Assembly: GCF_047553045.1 (NCBI RefSeq)
Contig: NZ_CP180208.1
Coordinates: 2,666,001 to 2,730,000 of the forward strand
Length of the DNA: 64,000 nucleotides
Direction: 5' to 3'
Origin: Sphingomonas_L flavalba_A
Lineage (GTDB): Bacteria; Pseudomonadota; Alphaproteobacteria; Sphingomonadales; Sphingomonadaceae
The translations under genes and the position numbers were made by a program. This document shows positions 1 to 8,354 of the stretch, piece by piece. Under the pieces are notes generated by a model. That model was not told where the DNA came from and did not search any database. It worked only from the letters and a program-made list of their open reading frames with translations. Every line of letters starts with the position of its first letter. The stretch's first letter is position 1.

Positions 1-2
1 AC

Positions 3-476
3 GCGGCGATCCGCCAGCGATCGCGCTGGATGGCGGGGATTGCGCTGCACGGCTGGGACCGGATGGGCTGGCGCGGCGGGCTGGCCGAACGCTGGATGCG
101 GATGCGCGACCGGCGGGCGGTGCTGGCGGCGGCGGTGCTGTTCGCGGCCTATGCGGGCATGGCCGCCTGGCTGCTGTGCGGCGCCGTCGCGCCGGCCGGC
201 CATGCGGCGGTGCCGTTCAGCCGGCACGAGACGCTGTTGCTGGCGGCGACGGCGGCGCTGCTCGGCTGGCGGATGGCGTTTCGTTTCGCCTTTGTCGCCC
301 ATGCCTACGGCGTGCGCGAAGGGCTGTACGCGCTGCCGCGCGCGATCGTCGCCAACATCGTGACGATGCTGGCGGCGCGGCGCGCGGTGGCACGCTACCT
401 GCGCCGGTTGCGCGGCGGCGCGCTGGAGTGGGACAAGACCGACCATGTTTTTCCCGACCGGATGCCGGCGGTGTGA
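3..476 (+). CDS. NfrB-like glycosyltransferase family protein, C-terminal part (5' end outside window)
   Basis: The gene is already open at the window edge; 157 codons of its 3' end are visible. The segment starts with RQRSRWMAG and HGWDRMGW, typical of the region just after the catalytic part of NfrB-type membrane glycosyltransferases (family 2, related to phage N4 adsorption protein B). Two hydrophobic segments follow (about residues 48-70 and 77-98 of the visible part), then a basic tail with the EWDKTDH motif seen near the end of this family. The protein would act in the inner membrane in export or synthesis of a surface polysaccharide. Its TGA overlaps the GTG start of the next gene, so the two are translationally coupled. 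The N-terminal domains cannot be checked here. Confidence 0.75.
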   Translation, partial: AAIRQRSRWMAGIALHGWDRMGWRGGLAERWMRMRDRRAVLAAAVLFAAYAGMAAWLLCGAVAPAGHAAVPFSRHETLLLAATAALLGWRMAFRFAFVAHAYGVREGLYALPRAIVANIVTMLAARRAVARYLRRLRGGALEWDKTDHVFPDRMPAV

Positions 477-1465
477 CCGGCACCGGCCACCCGCTGCGCT
501 TCCTCGCCGCAGTCGCCGTCGGCTGGGTGGCGGCGCGCGCGGTGATGATGTGGCCAGTGCCGGGACCGGTGGCTCCGCCGATGGCGGACGCCACCCCGAT
601 ACGGTTCGCGCCGCTGATCGCGTGGAATACCGCGCCGGTGCGGACCGGCCCGGTGCTGACCCTGCGCCTGGATCCCGCACCACCGGCGGCGCCGGTGTGG
701 GCGGCGGTGACGGTGGGAAGTGTGGCAGCGGAGGGTGTGGCGGCCGCGCCCGACCCGCCATCGCCGGGGACGCCGGCGGCGGGGGCGGTGCTGGCGCGCG
801 GCGACCCGATCGGCGTTGCCCCCGCAGGCGAGCGGCGGCTGTCGATCAGCATCTGGGCGCTGCTGCGCGGCCGGGGCACCGCCAGCCTGGCCGGGGGCGG
901 GCAGCTTGGCGGATCGCAGGCCGGGCTGCGCGCGAGCTACCTGATCGCCCCGGCCGAGCGGGTATCGCTATACGGGCGGCTGGCGGCACCGCTGGCCAGC
1001 CGCGGCGGGCGTGAGGCGGCGGTCGGGCTGGATTGGCAGCCGCTGGCCAACCTGCCGATCCGCCTGTCCGCCGAGCGCCGGCTGGCGCTGGACGGCGGGC
1101 GTGGCGCCTATGCGCTGGGCGCGGCCGGCGGCATCACCCCGCTGGCGCTGGGCAGCGGCTTCGTCCTCGACGGCTATGGCCAGGCCGGGATCGTCGGGCG
1201 GAAGCGGCGCGCCGGTTATGCCGACGGGGCGGTGCGGGTCGAACGGCCGGTGGCGGCGGCCGGACCGGTGCGGATCGCGGCGGGCGCCGGGGCATGGGGC
1301 GGCATCCAGCCCGGCGCCCGGCGGATCGACATCGGCCCGCAACTGGTCGCGCGGATACCGGGGGCAGGAACGACCCTGCGCCTGGCCGTCGACTGGCGCC
1401 AGCGCGTTGCCGGCAACGCCCGGCCCGGTTCCGGCGCGACGCTATCGCTGGGCGCCGACTTCTGA
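473..1465 (+). CDS. Exported or anchored protein coupled to the NfrB-like gene, NfrA C-terminal-like
   Basis: 330 aa from a GTG start that overlaps the upstream TGA (GTGA); this start is chosen for the coupling and because it places a hydrophobic segment at residues 8-27. After a Pro/Ala-rich stretch to about residue 125, the rest is Gly-rich with alternating polar/apolar strands (for example SLYGRLAAPLA and YALGAAGG) and ends in LSLGADF, a pattern like an outer-membrane beta-barrel ending in Phe. Proteins in this position next to NfrB resemble the C-terminal domain of the phage N4 adsorption protein A/BcsC type. Inference: outer-membrane partner of the inner-membrane glycosyltransferase. No catalytic motif is seen. 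Confidence 0.6.
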   Translation: MTGTGHPLRFLAAVAVGWVAARAVMMWPVPGPVAPPMADATPIRFAPLIAWNTAPVRTGPVLTLRLDPAPPAAPVWAAVTVGSVAAEGVAAAPDPPSPGTPAAGAVLARGDPIGVAPAGERRLSISIWALLRGRGTASLAGGGQLGGSQAGLRASYLIAPAERVSLYGRLAAPLASRGGREAAVGLDWQPLANLPIRLSAERRLALDGGRGAYALGAAGGITPLALGSGFVLDGYGQAGIVGRKRRAGYADGAVRVERPVAAAGPVRIAAGAGAWGGIQPGARRIDIGPQLVARIPGAGTTLRLAVDWRQRVAGNARPGSGATLSLGADF

Positions 1466-1541
1466 GGCGGTTCACCTTGTCCGCGAACCCGGCTAGAGCG
1501 GGAGGCCGGCCCGATTCCAGGGCCATTAGCCGGAACGCCGC

Positions 1542-2456
1542 GTGGACCTGTACCTGCCCATCGCCAACCTGTCGGTCAACGCGCTGGTCATCATCGCGCT
1601 GGGCGGCGCGGCCGGGATACTGGCCGGGATATTCGGCGTCGGCGGCGGTTTCCTGACCACGCCGCTGCTGATGCTGTACGGTGTGCCGCCGACCGTCGCC
1701 GCCGCGTCCGGCGTGATGCAGGTGACCGGCGCCAGCGTGTCCGGCGTCATCGCCCATTTCCGGCGCGGCGGCGTCGACATGCGGATGGGCGGCGTGCTGG
1801 TGTGCGGCGGGATCGTCGGCGTGATGGCCGGCGCGGTGCTGTTCCGCCTGCTCCAGAAGCTGGGCCAGATCGATATCCTGATCGCGCTGCTCTACGTCAT
1901 CATGCTCGGTTCGATCGGCAGCCTGATGGCGCGCGACGGCATCCGCGCGCTGATCGCCGAAAAGCGGGGGGCGCCGCCGCCGCCGCGCGCCCGGCGCCAC
2001 CATCCGCTGGTCGCCGCGCTGCCGCTGCGCTGGCGCTTCTACGGTTCCGGCCTCTACATCTCGCCGCTGGCGCCGCTGATCCTGGGCGCGGCGGTCGGCG
2101 TGCTGACCGTGCTGCTCGGCGTCGGCGGCGGCTTCATCATGGTGCCGGCGATGCTCTACATATTGGGCGTGTCGACCCGCGTCGTCGTCGGCACCTCGCT
2201 TTACCAGGGGCTGTTCGTCACCGCGATCGCGACGATGACCCATGCGCTGACCACCCATGCGGTCGACATCGTCCTCGCCGGGCTGCTGCTGATCGGCAGC
2301 GTCGTCGGCGCCCAGATCGGCACCCGCATCGCCCAGAAGCTGAAACCCGACCATCTGCGCCTGTTCCTGGCGGTGCTGGTGCTGGCGATCACCATCCGCA
2401 TGGCGCTTGGCCTCGGCTGGCGGCCCGACGAAATCTATTCGATCCAGGGATCGTGA
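1542..2456 (+). CDS. TauE/SafE family membrane permease (sulfite/organic anion exporter)
   Basis: 304 aa starting at GTG. The protein is almost entirely hydrophobic with about eight membrane segments in two repeated halves. Each half carries the family hallmark of a Gly-rich GVGGGF motif: one near residue 33 after an AGILAGIFG run, the other near residue 195 within LLGVGGGFI. The loop between halves (about residues 137-165) is basic and Pro-rich (APPPPRARRHH). The family exports sulfite, sulfoacetate or related anions; the substrate here is unknown. The stop overlaps the start of the next gene (TGATG), forming a pair with a TIGR02186 protein, an arrangement common in alphaproteobacteria. Confidence 0.85.
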   Translation: MDLYLPIANLSVNALVIIALGGAAGILAGIFGVGGGFLTTPLLMLYGVPPTVAAASGVMQVTGASVSGVIAHFRRGGVDMRMGGVLVCGGIVGVMAGAVLFRLLQKLGQIDILIALLYVIMLGSIGSLMARDGIRALIAEKRGAPPPPRARRHHPLVAALPLRWRFYGSGLYISPLAPLILGAAVGVLTVLLGVGGGFIMVPAMLYILGVSTRVVVGTSLYQGLFVTAIATMTHALTTHAVDIVLAGLLLIGSVVGAQIGTRIAQKLKPDHLRLFLAVLVLAITIRMALGLGWRPDEIYSIQGS

Positions 2457-3220
2457 TGCGCGCGCTCGCCCTGCTGCTGCTCGCCCCGCTGCTGCTGGCC
2501 CAGAACCAGCCGCAGAACCAGCCGGTTCTGGTCCCCGACGTGTCGCAGCGCGACATCCGGATCATCTACAGCTTCACCGGCGCGGAGTTGCTGCTGTTCG
2601 GCGCGATCCTCTACCCCGGCGGACGGATACCGGACAAGCCGGCCGACATCATCGTCGTGCTGAAGGGGCCAACCGAATCGATCGTCGTGCGCGAAAAGCG
2701 CAAGATCGCCGGGATCTGGATGAATGCCGACAGCGCGCGCTTCCGTTCCGCGCCCGGCTTCTACGCCGTCGCTTCGTCCCGCCCGATCCGCGAGATCATC
2801 GATGAGCGGACCGCCGCGATCTACGAACTGGGTGTCGGCAACCTGCAACTGTCCGCCGCCGACGCCGGCAGCCTGGCGCAGACCAAACGGTTCGAGAACG
2901 GGCTGGTCGACCTGCGCCAGCGCAACGGCCTGTATGTCGAACAGCCCGGCGCGGTCGAGATCACCGACGGCGCGTTGTACCGCGTCCATATCGACATACC
3001 GGCGCGGGTGCCGGTGGGCGATTACACCGCCGAAACATTTCTGGTGCAGGACGGGCGGGTGCTGGCCGGCGCGGTGCGCGAGATCGCGATCCGCAAATCC
3101 GGTTTCGAACGGTTCGTAGCGATGGCGGCGGAGCGCTGGTCCTTCCTGTACGGCGTGGTGTCGATCGCGCTGGCGCTGCTGCTCGGCTGGGCGGCGGGAT
3201 CGCTGTTCAGGCGGGTCTGA
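2456..3220 (+). CDS. TIGR02186 family membrane-anchored periplasmic protein
   Basis: 254 aa; the ATG shares its A with the TGA of the TauE-like gene. Residues 1-17 form a signal peptide (RALALLLLAPLLLAQ). The middle is a beta-rich soluble domain with blocks such as RIIYSFTGAELLLFGA and GPTESIVVREK, characteristic of the alphaproteobacterial Alph_Pro_TM family (PF09608). A membrane segment at about 230-252 ends in FRRV, so the protein should be periplasmic and anchored by its C-terminus. Known context: these proteins sit beside TauE/SafE permeases and are thought to be accessory components; the molecular role is not established. Confidence 0.8.
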   Translation: MRALALLLLAPLLLAQNQPQNQPVLVPDVSQRDIRIIYSFTGAELLLFGAILYPGGRIPDKPADIIVVLKGPTESIVVREKRKIAGIWMNADSARFRSAPGFYAVASSRPIREIIDERTAAIYELGVGNLQLSAADAGSLAQTKRFENGLVDLRQRNGLYVEQPGAVEITDGALYRVHIDIPARVPVGDYTAETFLVQDGRVLAGAVREIAIRKSGFERFVAMAAERWSFLYGVVSIALALLLGWAAGSLFRRV

Positions 3221-3330
3221 GCGCCGCCGCCCGGCGGCTGGGGCGGCAAATCGCGCATGTTGCGGAGAAAAGCGAAATCTTTACCTGCGCCGCGCTAAGG
3301 CCGGGCCGAAACAGCGACGACAGGACAAGC

Positions 3331-5010
3331 ATGATGACCGACATGGCCGGGGTCTCCACCGGACTGCACCTCCCCCGCGAGGAGGCGGGCGAATCCGTCA
3401 CCGTGCGCAGCGCCGAGGCCAACCGCATCATCATCGGCGAGGTCATCGAGGTCGCCGGCTGGGCGCGGGTGCGGATGGACCCGGACGTGCTGGCCGTGCT
3501 GGCCGACCATGCCGACCCGAGCATGGCGATTTCCGGCCAGGTCGGCAGCCAGATCAAGATGAAGATCGGCGCGATCTGGGTGATGGCGAGCATCCGCGCG
3601 CTATCGCGGCTGGAGGACGGCGCGATCAGCGCCACCGTCGACTTCCTCGGCGAGGGCGACGAGGAACGGCTGACCGGCCGCATCTATGGCTTCCGCCGCG
3701 GCGTCACCCGTTTTCCGATGCCGGGCTGCAAGGTCTACCCGGTGTCGAGCGCCGACATGAAGGAAATGTACGCGGCCGAGGCGCGGCCGAACATCGAGGT
3801 CGGCACCGTCTACCCGACCCGCGACGTGCGCGGCGCGCTGTTCATCGACGCGATGCTGGGCAAGCATTTCGCGCTGCTCGGTTCGACCGGCACCGGCAAG
3901 TCGACGTCGGCGGCACTGATCCTGCACCGTATCTGCGACATGGCGCCCGAAGGCCATATCGTGATGATCGACCCGCATGGCGAATATGCCGCCGCGTTCC
4001 GCACCAACGGCGCGATCTTCGACGTCGGCAACCTGGCGATGCCCTACTGGCTGATGAATTTCGAGGAGCATTGCGAGGTCCTGCTCACCTCCTATGGCGA
4101 CAACCGGCAGACCGACGCCGACATCCTCGCCAAATGCCTGCTCGCCGCGCGCGCCAAGAGCCGTGCCGCCGACGGCATATCGAAACTGACCGTCGATTCG
4201 CCGATCCCCTACCTGCTGTCCGATCTGACCGGCATCATCAGCGCCGAGATGGGCAAGCTGGACAAGGCGACCGACAGCGCGCCCTACATGCGGCTGAAGA
4301 CCAAGATCGACGAACTGCGCAACGACCCGCGCTACAGCTTCATGTTTTCCGGCATGCTGGTCGCCGACACGATGGCCGATTTCCTCGGCCGCATCTTCCG
4401 CCTGCCGGGCGGCGGCAAGCCGATTTCGATCATCGACGTATCCGGCGTGCCGTCCGACATCACCTCCGTCGTCGTCGCGGTGCTGAGCCGGATGGTGTTC
4501 GACTATGCGATCTGGTCGCGCGACGAGCCGCAGCGCCCGATCCTGCTCGTCTGCGAGGAGGCGCACCGCTACATTCCGTCCGACAATGTCGGCAACGGCC
4601 AGGCGGTCCGCAAGATATTGGAGCGGATCGCCAAGGAAGGGCGCAAATACGGCGTGTCGCTGGGCCTGGTGACGCAGCGGCCGTCCGACCTGGCCGAAGG
4701 CGTGCTGTCGCAGTGCGGCACGATCATCGCGATGCGCCTGAACAACGAGCGCGACCAGAGCTTCGTCAAGGCGGCGATGCCGGAAGGCGCGCGCGGCTTC
4801 CTCGACACCATCCCGGCGCTGCGTAACCGCGAGGCGATCATCTGCGGCGAAGGCGTCGCCATTCCGATCCGCGTGTCGTTCGACGCGCTGGAGGAGCGCA
4901 AGCGGCCGGCGTCGAACGACCCGCTCTTCTCCGAATTGTGGACGCAGGCCGGCGGCGAGGAGGAGATACTGAACCGCGTTATCCGCCGCTGGCGTTCGCA
5001 GGGTCGATAA
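3331..5010 (+). CDS. HerA/DUF87-type hexameric ATPase
   Basis: 559 aa. An N-terminal HAS-barrel-like region (about residues 25-150: IIIGEVIEVAGWARV) precedes a RecA-like motor domain with Walker A GSTGTGKST at 184-192 and Walker B ILLVCEEAH near 405. The arginine/sensor region LGLVTQRPSDL and a terminal IIRRW follow. HerA proteins are ring-shaped DNA translocases, usually paired with the nuclease NurA; no NurA-like or Sir2-like partner lies next to it, and the gene stands alone between a TIGR02186 gene and an SDR gene. Bacterial members of this length are widespread in Sphingomonadales. Start ATG at 3331 is preceded by GGACAAGC; the ATG at 3334 is an equal alternative. Confidence 0.8.
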   Translation: MMTDMAGVSTGLHLPREEAGESVTVRSAEANRIIIGEVIEVAGWARVRMDPDVLAVLADHADPSMAISGQVGSQIKMKIGAIWVMASIRALSRLEDGAISATVDFLGEGDEERLTGRIYGFRRGVTRFPMPGCKVYPVSSADMKEMYAAEARPNIEVGTVYPTRDVRGALFIDAMLGKHFALLGSTGTGKSTSAALILHRICDMAPEGHIVMIDPHGEYAAAFRTNGAIFDVGNLAMPYWLMNFEEHCEVLLTSYGDNRQTDADILAKCLLAARAKSRAADGISKLTVDSPIPYLLSDLTGIISAEMGKLDKATDSAPYMRLKTKIDELRNDPRYSFMFSGMLVADTMADFLGRIFRLPGGGKPISIIDVSGVPSDITSVVVAVLSRMVFDYAIWSRDEPQRPILLVCEEAHRYIPSDNVGNGQAVRKILERIAKEGRKYGVSLGLVTQRPSDLAEGVLSQCGTIIAMRLNNERDQSFVKAAMPEGARGFLDTIPALRNREAIICGEGVAIPIRVSFDALEERKRPASNDPLFSELWTQAGGEEEILNRVIRRWRSQGR

Positions 5011-5073
5011 CCCCGGTTTCGACGACGATATTGCATTTCGCCCCGCGCCGCCGATAGGTGTGGCGAGGGAGAT

Positions 5074-5841
5074 ATGCCAATGAATCTCGATGGTATTGCC
5101 GCGATCGTCACCGGCGGCGCGTCCGGCCTGGGCGGGGCCACCGCCGCGCGGCTGGCGAAGGCCGGCGCGAAGGTGACGCTGTTCGACCTGAACGAGGAAG
5201 CCGGCGCCGCCCATGCCGCCGCGATCGGCGGGCTGTTCGCGCGGGTGAACGTCGCCGACGAGGCGAGCGTCGACGCCGGGCTGGCGGCGGCCGCCGCCGC
5301 GCACGGCACCGCGCGCATTCTGGTCAACTGCGCCGGCATCGCCCCGGCGATCAAAACCGTCGGCCGCGACAATGTGCCCCACCCGCTCGACGCCTATCGC
5401 AAGACGATCGAGGTCAACCTGATCGGCACCTTCACCGTCATCTCGCGCTTTGCAGCATTGCTTGCCGCCGCCGAGCCGGGCGGCGAGGAGCGCGGCGTTA
5501 TCGTCAACACCGCGTCGGTCGCCGCCTATGACGGGCAGATCGGCCAGGCGGCCTATGCGTCGTCCAAGGGCGGCGTCGTCGGCATGACCCTGCCGGTCGC
5601 GCGCGATCTGGCGCAGCTCAAGATCCGGGTGATGACGATTGCGCCCGGCATCTTCCTGACGCCGATGCTGATGGGCCTGCCGCAGGCGGCGCAGGACAGC
5701 CTGGGTACGCAGGTGCCGCACCCGAGCCGGCTCGGCAAGCCGGAGGAATATGCCCAGCTGGTCGAGGCGATCATCGCCAACCCGATGCTGAACGGCGAAG
5801 TGATCCGCCTTGACGGCGCGATCCGGATGGCGCCGCGATGA
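5074..5841 (+). CDS. SDR family 3-hydroxyacyl-CoA dehydrogenase type-2-like
   Basis: 255 aa short-chain dehydrogenase. NAD-binding motif TGGASGLG at 13-20, NAG-like NCAG at 85-88, catalytic triad Ser148, Tyr161, Lys165 (YASSKGG), and Asp38 after the second strand, favouring NAD over NADP. The C-terminal HPSRLGKPEEYAQLV and GEVIRLDGAIRM blocks match the HSD17B10/3-hydroxy-2-methylbutyryl-CoA dehydrogenase subgroup, so a role in fatty-acid or branched-chain amino-acid oxidation is likely. GAGGGAG lies just upstream of ATG 5074; the ATG at 5080 (MNLDG) is an alternative. The stop overlaps the start of the amidohydrolase gene (ATGA). Confidence 0.85.
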   Translation: MPMNLDGIAAIVTGGASGLGGATAARLAKAGAKVTLFDLNEEAGAAHAAAIGGLFARVNVADEASVDAGLAAAAAAHGTARILVNCAGIAPAIKTVGRDNVPHPLDAYRKTIEVNLIGTFTVISRFAALLAAAEPGGEERGVIVNTASVAAYDGQIGQAAYASSKGGVVGMTLPVARDLAQLKIRVMTIAPGIFLTPMLMGLPQAAQDSLGTQVPHPSRLGKPEEYAQLVEAIIANPMLNGEVIRLDGAIRMAPR

Positions 5842-7163
5842 GCCGGCTGCCGCTGTGGGGCGCCGCGCTGCTGGCGCTGGCCGCCACCCCCGCCGCCGCC
5901 CAGCCCGACGCGCTGCGCGCCGCGGTTGCCGGCGACATGCCGTCACTGATGACGCTGTACCGCGCCCTCCACGCCGCGCCGGAACTGAGCGGCGCCGAGG
6001 TCAAGACGGCGGCGGTGATGGCCGAGGAAGCGAAGAAGGCCGGCTTTGCCGTCACCACCGGCGTCGGCGGTCATGGCGTCGTCGCGGTGCTGAAGAACGG
6101 CGCCGGGCCGACGGTGCTGCTGCGCACCGACATGGACGCGCTGCCGGTGGCGGAACAGACCGGCCTGCCCTTTGCCAGCAAGGTCGTCGCGACCGGGGCG
6201 GACGGGCAGCAGACCGGGGTGATGCACGCCTGCGGCCACGACACCCACATGGCAAGCTGGGTCGGCACGGCGCGGCGGCTGGCGGCGATGAAGGACCAGT
6301 GGTCCGGCACGCTGGTGATGATCGCCCAGCCGGCGGAGGAGACCAACGCCGGCGCGACCGCGATGCTGAAGGACGGGCTTTTCACCCGCTTTCCCAAGCC
6401 CGATTATGTGATCGCCTTCCACGATTCCGCCGCGCTACCCGCCGGGGTGATCGGCACGACCGCCGGGCCGGCGCTGGCCGCGGTCGATTCAGTCGACATT
6501 CTGGTCAGGGGCATCGGCGGCCACGGCGCCGCACCGGCGACGACGAAGGACCCGATCGTGCTTGCCGCGCGGATCGTCACCAGCCTGCAGACGCTGGCGT
6601 CGCGCGAGATCGACCCGCAGGACCCGGTGGTCGTCACCGTCGGGTCGATCCACGGCGGCACCAAGCACAACATCATCCCCGACGAGGTGAAACTGCAACT
6701 GACGGTGCGCAGTTACTCGGCGGAAACGCGCGACAAGCTGCTCGACGGCATCCGCCGCATCGCGCGCGGCGAGGCGATCGCCGCCGGCATGCCCGAAGAC
6801 AAAATGCCGGTGGTCACGCCGTTCGGTACCTATGCCGACCCGACGATCAACGACGCGCCGCTGACCGCGACGATCCACGAGGCATTCACCAAACGCTTCG
6901 GCCCGGAGCGGGTGGTACAGGCGAAGCCGGTGATGGTCAGCGAGGATTTCGCCCAGTACCGGCTGGCCGACCCCGCCCATATCCAGAGCCTGATCTTCTG
7001 GGTCGGCGGCGTGCCGCAGGCGAAATGGGACGCGGCCGGCGGCGACGCGGCCAAGCTGCCGTCGCTGCACAATTCCGGCTGGGCACCGGATGCCGAGAAG
7101 GTGATCGCGACGGCGGCCGAGGCGATGACGACGGCGGCCGTCACCATGCTGGGCAAGCGGTAG
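5838..7163 (+). CDS. M20 family amidohydrolase/peptidase, exported
   Basis: 441 aa with a signal peptide (residues 1-21, cleavage after ATPAAA). Metal-binding motifs of the M20D amidohydrolases are intact: HACGHDTHM around 130-138, the catalytic AEET around 165-168, an FHDSAA block near 194 where many family members have H, and VSEDFAQY near 369. A dimerisation domain lies between about 205 and 330. Hippurate hydrolase and N-acyl amino-acid amidohydrolases are the nearest described activities; the substrate is unknown. It is coupled to the SDR gene by ATGA and is followed by a 14-bp inverted repeat between it and the convergent hisZ. Confidence 0.85.
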   Translation: MSRLPLWGAALLALAATPAAAQPDALRAAVAGDMPSLMTLYRALHAAPELSGAEVKTAAVMAEEAKKAGFAVTTGVGGHGVVAVLKNGAGPTVLLRTDMDALPVAEQTGLPFASKVVATGADGQQTGVMHACGHDTHMASWVGTARRLAAMKDQWSGTLVMIAQPAEETNAGATAMLKDGLFTRFPKPDYVIAFHDSAALPAGVIGTTAGPALAAVDSVDILVRGIGGHGAAPATTKDPIVLAARIVTSLQTLASREIDPQDPVVVTVGSIHGGTKHNIIPDEVKLQLTVRSYSAETRDKLLDGIRRIARGEAIAAGMPEDKMPVVTPFGTYADPTINDAPLTATIHEAFTKRFGPERVVQAKPVMVSEDFAQYRLADPAHIQSLIFWVGGVPQAKWDAAGGDAAKLPSLHNSGWAPDAEKVIATAAEAMTTAAVTMLGKR

Positions 7164-7176
7164 GCGCGTTCGATAC

Positions 7177-7222
7177 CGTCATTGCGAGCGTAGTGGATTT
7201 CTTCGCTGCGCTCGCAATGACG
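7177..7222. repeat. 14-bp perfect inverted repeat (bidirectional terminator or REP-like)
   Basis: CGTCATTGCGAGCG at 7177-7190 pairs exactly with CGCTCGCAATGACG at 7209-7222 around an 18-nt loop. It lies between the convergent M20 gene and hisZ, so it may end both transcripts. The loop plus right arm (7193-7224) recurs with one mismatch at 35543-35574, so this is a dispersed repeat and not only a local terminator. Confidence 0.7.
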
Positions 7223-7241
7223 ATGGGTGGTGGCGGGCGCC

Positions 7242-8354
7242 CTAGACCGGCGTCGGCGCACCGTCGACCAGCGCGTGGGTGCAGGCGAGCGCCGCCGCAT
7301 CGCAGCGTTCGTCGAGTGCGGCCACCGTCACCCAGCCATCGCCGCGCAGGCGGGCGGCCAGCGCCGGATCGGTGCCGAGCGGCAGGAACAGGCGCGGGCG
7401 GGCGTTGGCGGCGGCCAACCGCTCGATCAGCGGATCGGGGTAGAGCGAGAAGCCGATCGCCGGCTCCTCCCCGCCCCGCCCGTCGAGGATGGTGTAGCTG
7501 CCGCCCCGGCCGATCTCCCCCGCCAGGCCGTCGACGAACAGCGAGAAGCCGAACCAGCTCTGATATTCGAAGCCGTGGCGTTCGGTCGGGTCCAGAGTGA
7601 GCGTCGCGCGGCCGGCGAGCGGCGCGGCGACGGCGCGGAGCGCGGCGATCCGGCTGGCAAGCACGCCGCCAGCATCGATCGCCTCCAGCCGGGCGAGCGC
7701 GCTGTCGAGCGGGCCGGCGGCGTGGATCAGCGGCAGATAGGCGTCCGCCCCCGCCGCCGCGAGGCCGCCGGCATCCTTGGCGTCAAGTAGTGCCTTGACC
7801 CGGTCGATCGCCTCCGCCGGCAGCGGGAACGGCCCGGCGGCGAGGGTATCGACAAGGTCCGGCAGGGTCAGGTCGACGGTGATCGGCCCGGCCCCCGCCG
7901 CGTCGAGCGCGGCGATCGCCACCGCAACGATTTCCGCCGCAGCCGCCACCGTGTCGCGGCCGATCAGTTCCGCGCCAAGCTGGGTCAGTTCCCGTTCCGG
8001 GTTGAGCTGGGTCGCGCGCAGCTTGATGACGCTGCCGCCGTAGGAAAGGCGCAGCGGCCGGGCGCGGTGCGCCATCCGCGTCGCGGCGATGCGGCCAACC
8101 TGGGTGGTGATGTCCGGCCGGAGCGCGAGGGTCCGCTGCGACACCGGGTCGACGAAGCGCAGCAGGTCCTGCGCCTTCGCCGCCTTCAGCCGGCCGACCA
8201 GCGCCTCCTCAAACTCGGCGAGCGGCGGAGCGACGCGTTCGTAGCCATAGCCGGCAATCGCGTCGGCAACCGCGCGGGTGAGCGCAACGGCCGCCTCCGC
8301 CACCGGCGGCAACCGGTCGCGCAGCCCCTCTGGCAGCAGGCCGGGCGCGATCAT
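7242..8354 (-). CDS. hisZ: ATP phosphoribosyltransferase regulatory subunit
   Basis: 370 aa HisZ, a catalytically inactive paralogue of histidyl-tRNA synthetase that binds the short form of HisG and makes it active and feedback-controlled in the first step of histidine synthesis. The class II synthetase-like core shows LRPDITTQVGRIAATR (about 75-90) and the second conserved block GGSYTILDGRGGE (about 283-295) with GFSLYPDP. The ATG overlaps the serA stop (ATGA), so it is the third gene of serC-serA-hisZ. In related genomes purA often follows; here the operon ends at hisZ against a convergent gene. HisZ presence implies a short HisG elsewhere. Confidence 0.92.
   Translation of the reverse strand: MIAPGLLPEGLRDRLPPVAEAAVALTRAVADAIAGYGYERVAPPLAEFEEALVGRLKAAKAQDLLRFVDPVSQRTLALRPDITTQVGRIAATRMAHRARPLRLSYGGSVIKLRATQLNPERELTQLGAELIGRDTVAAAAEIVAVAIAALDAAGAGPITVDLTLPDLVDTLAAGPFPLPAEAIDRVKALLDAKDAGGLAAAGADAYLPLIHAAGPLDSALARLEAIDAGGVLASRIAALRAVAAPLAGRATLTLDPTERHGFEYQSWFGFSLFVDGLAGEIGRGGSYTILDGRGGEEPAIGFSLYPDPLIERLAAANARPRLFLPLGTDPALAARLRGDGWVTVAALDERCDAAALACTHALVDGAPTPV

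Noticed and set aside
1134..2354. 406-codon minus-strand frame opposite the TauE-like gene
   Set aside because: No conserved motif; the plus strand has membrane-transporter motifs and coupled neighbours.
3601..5946. 781-codon minus-strand frame opposite the HerA-like and SDR genes
   Set aside because: Antisense shadow covering two genes with full motif support on the plus strand.
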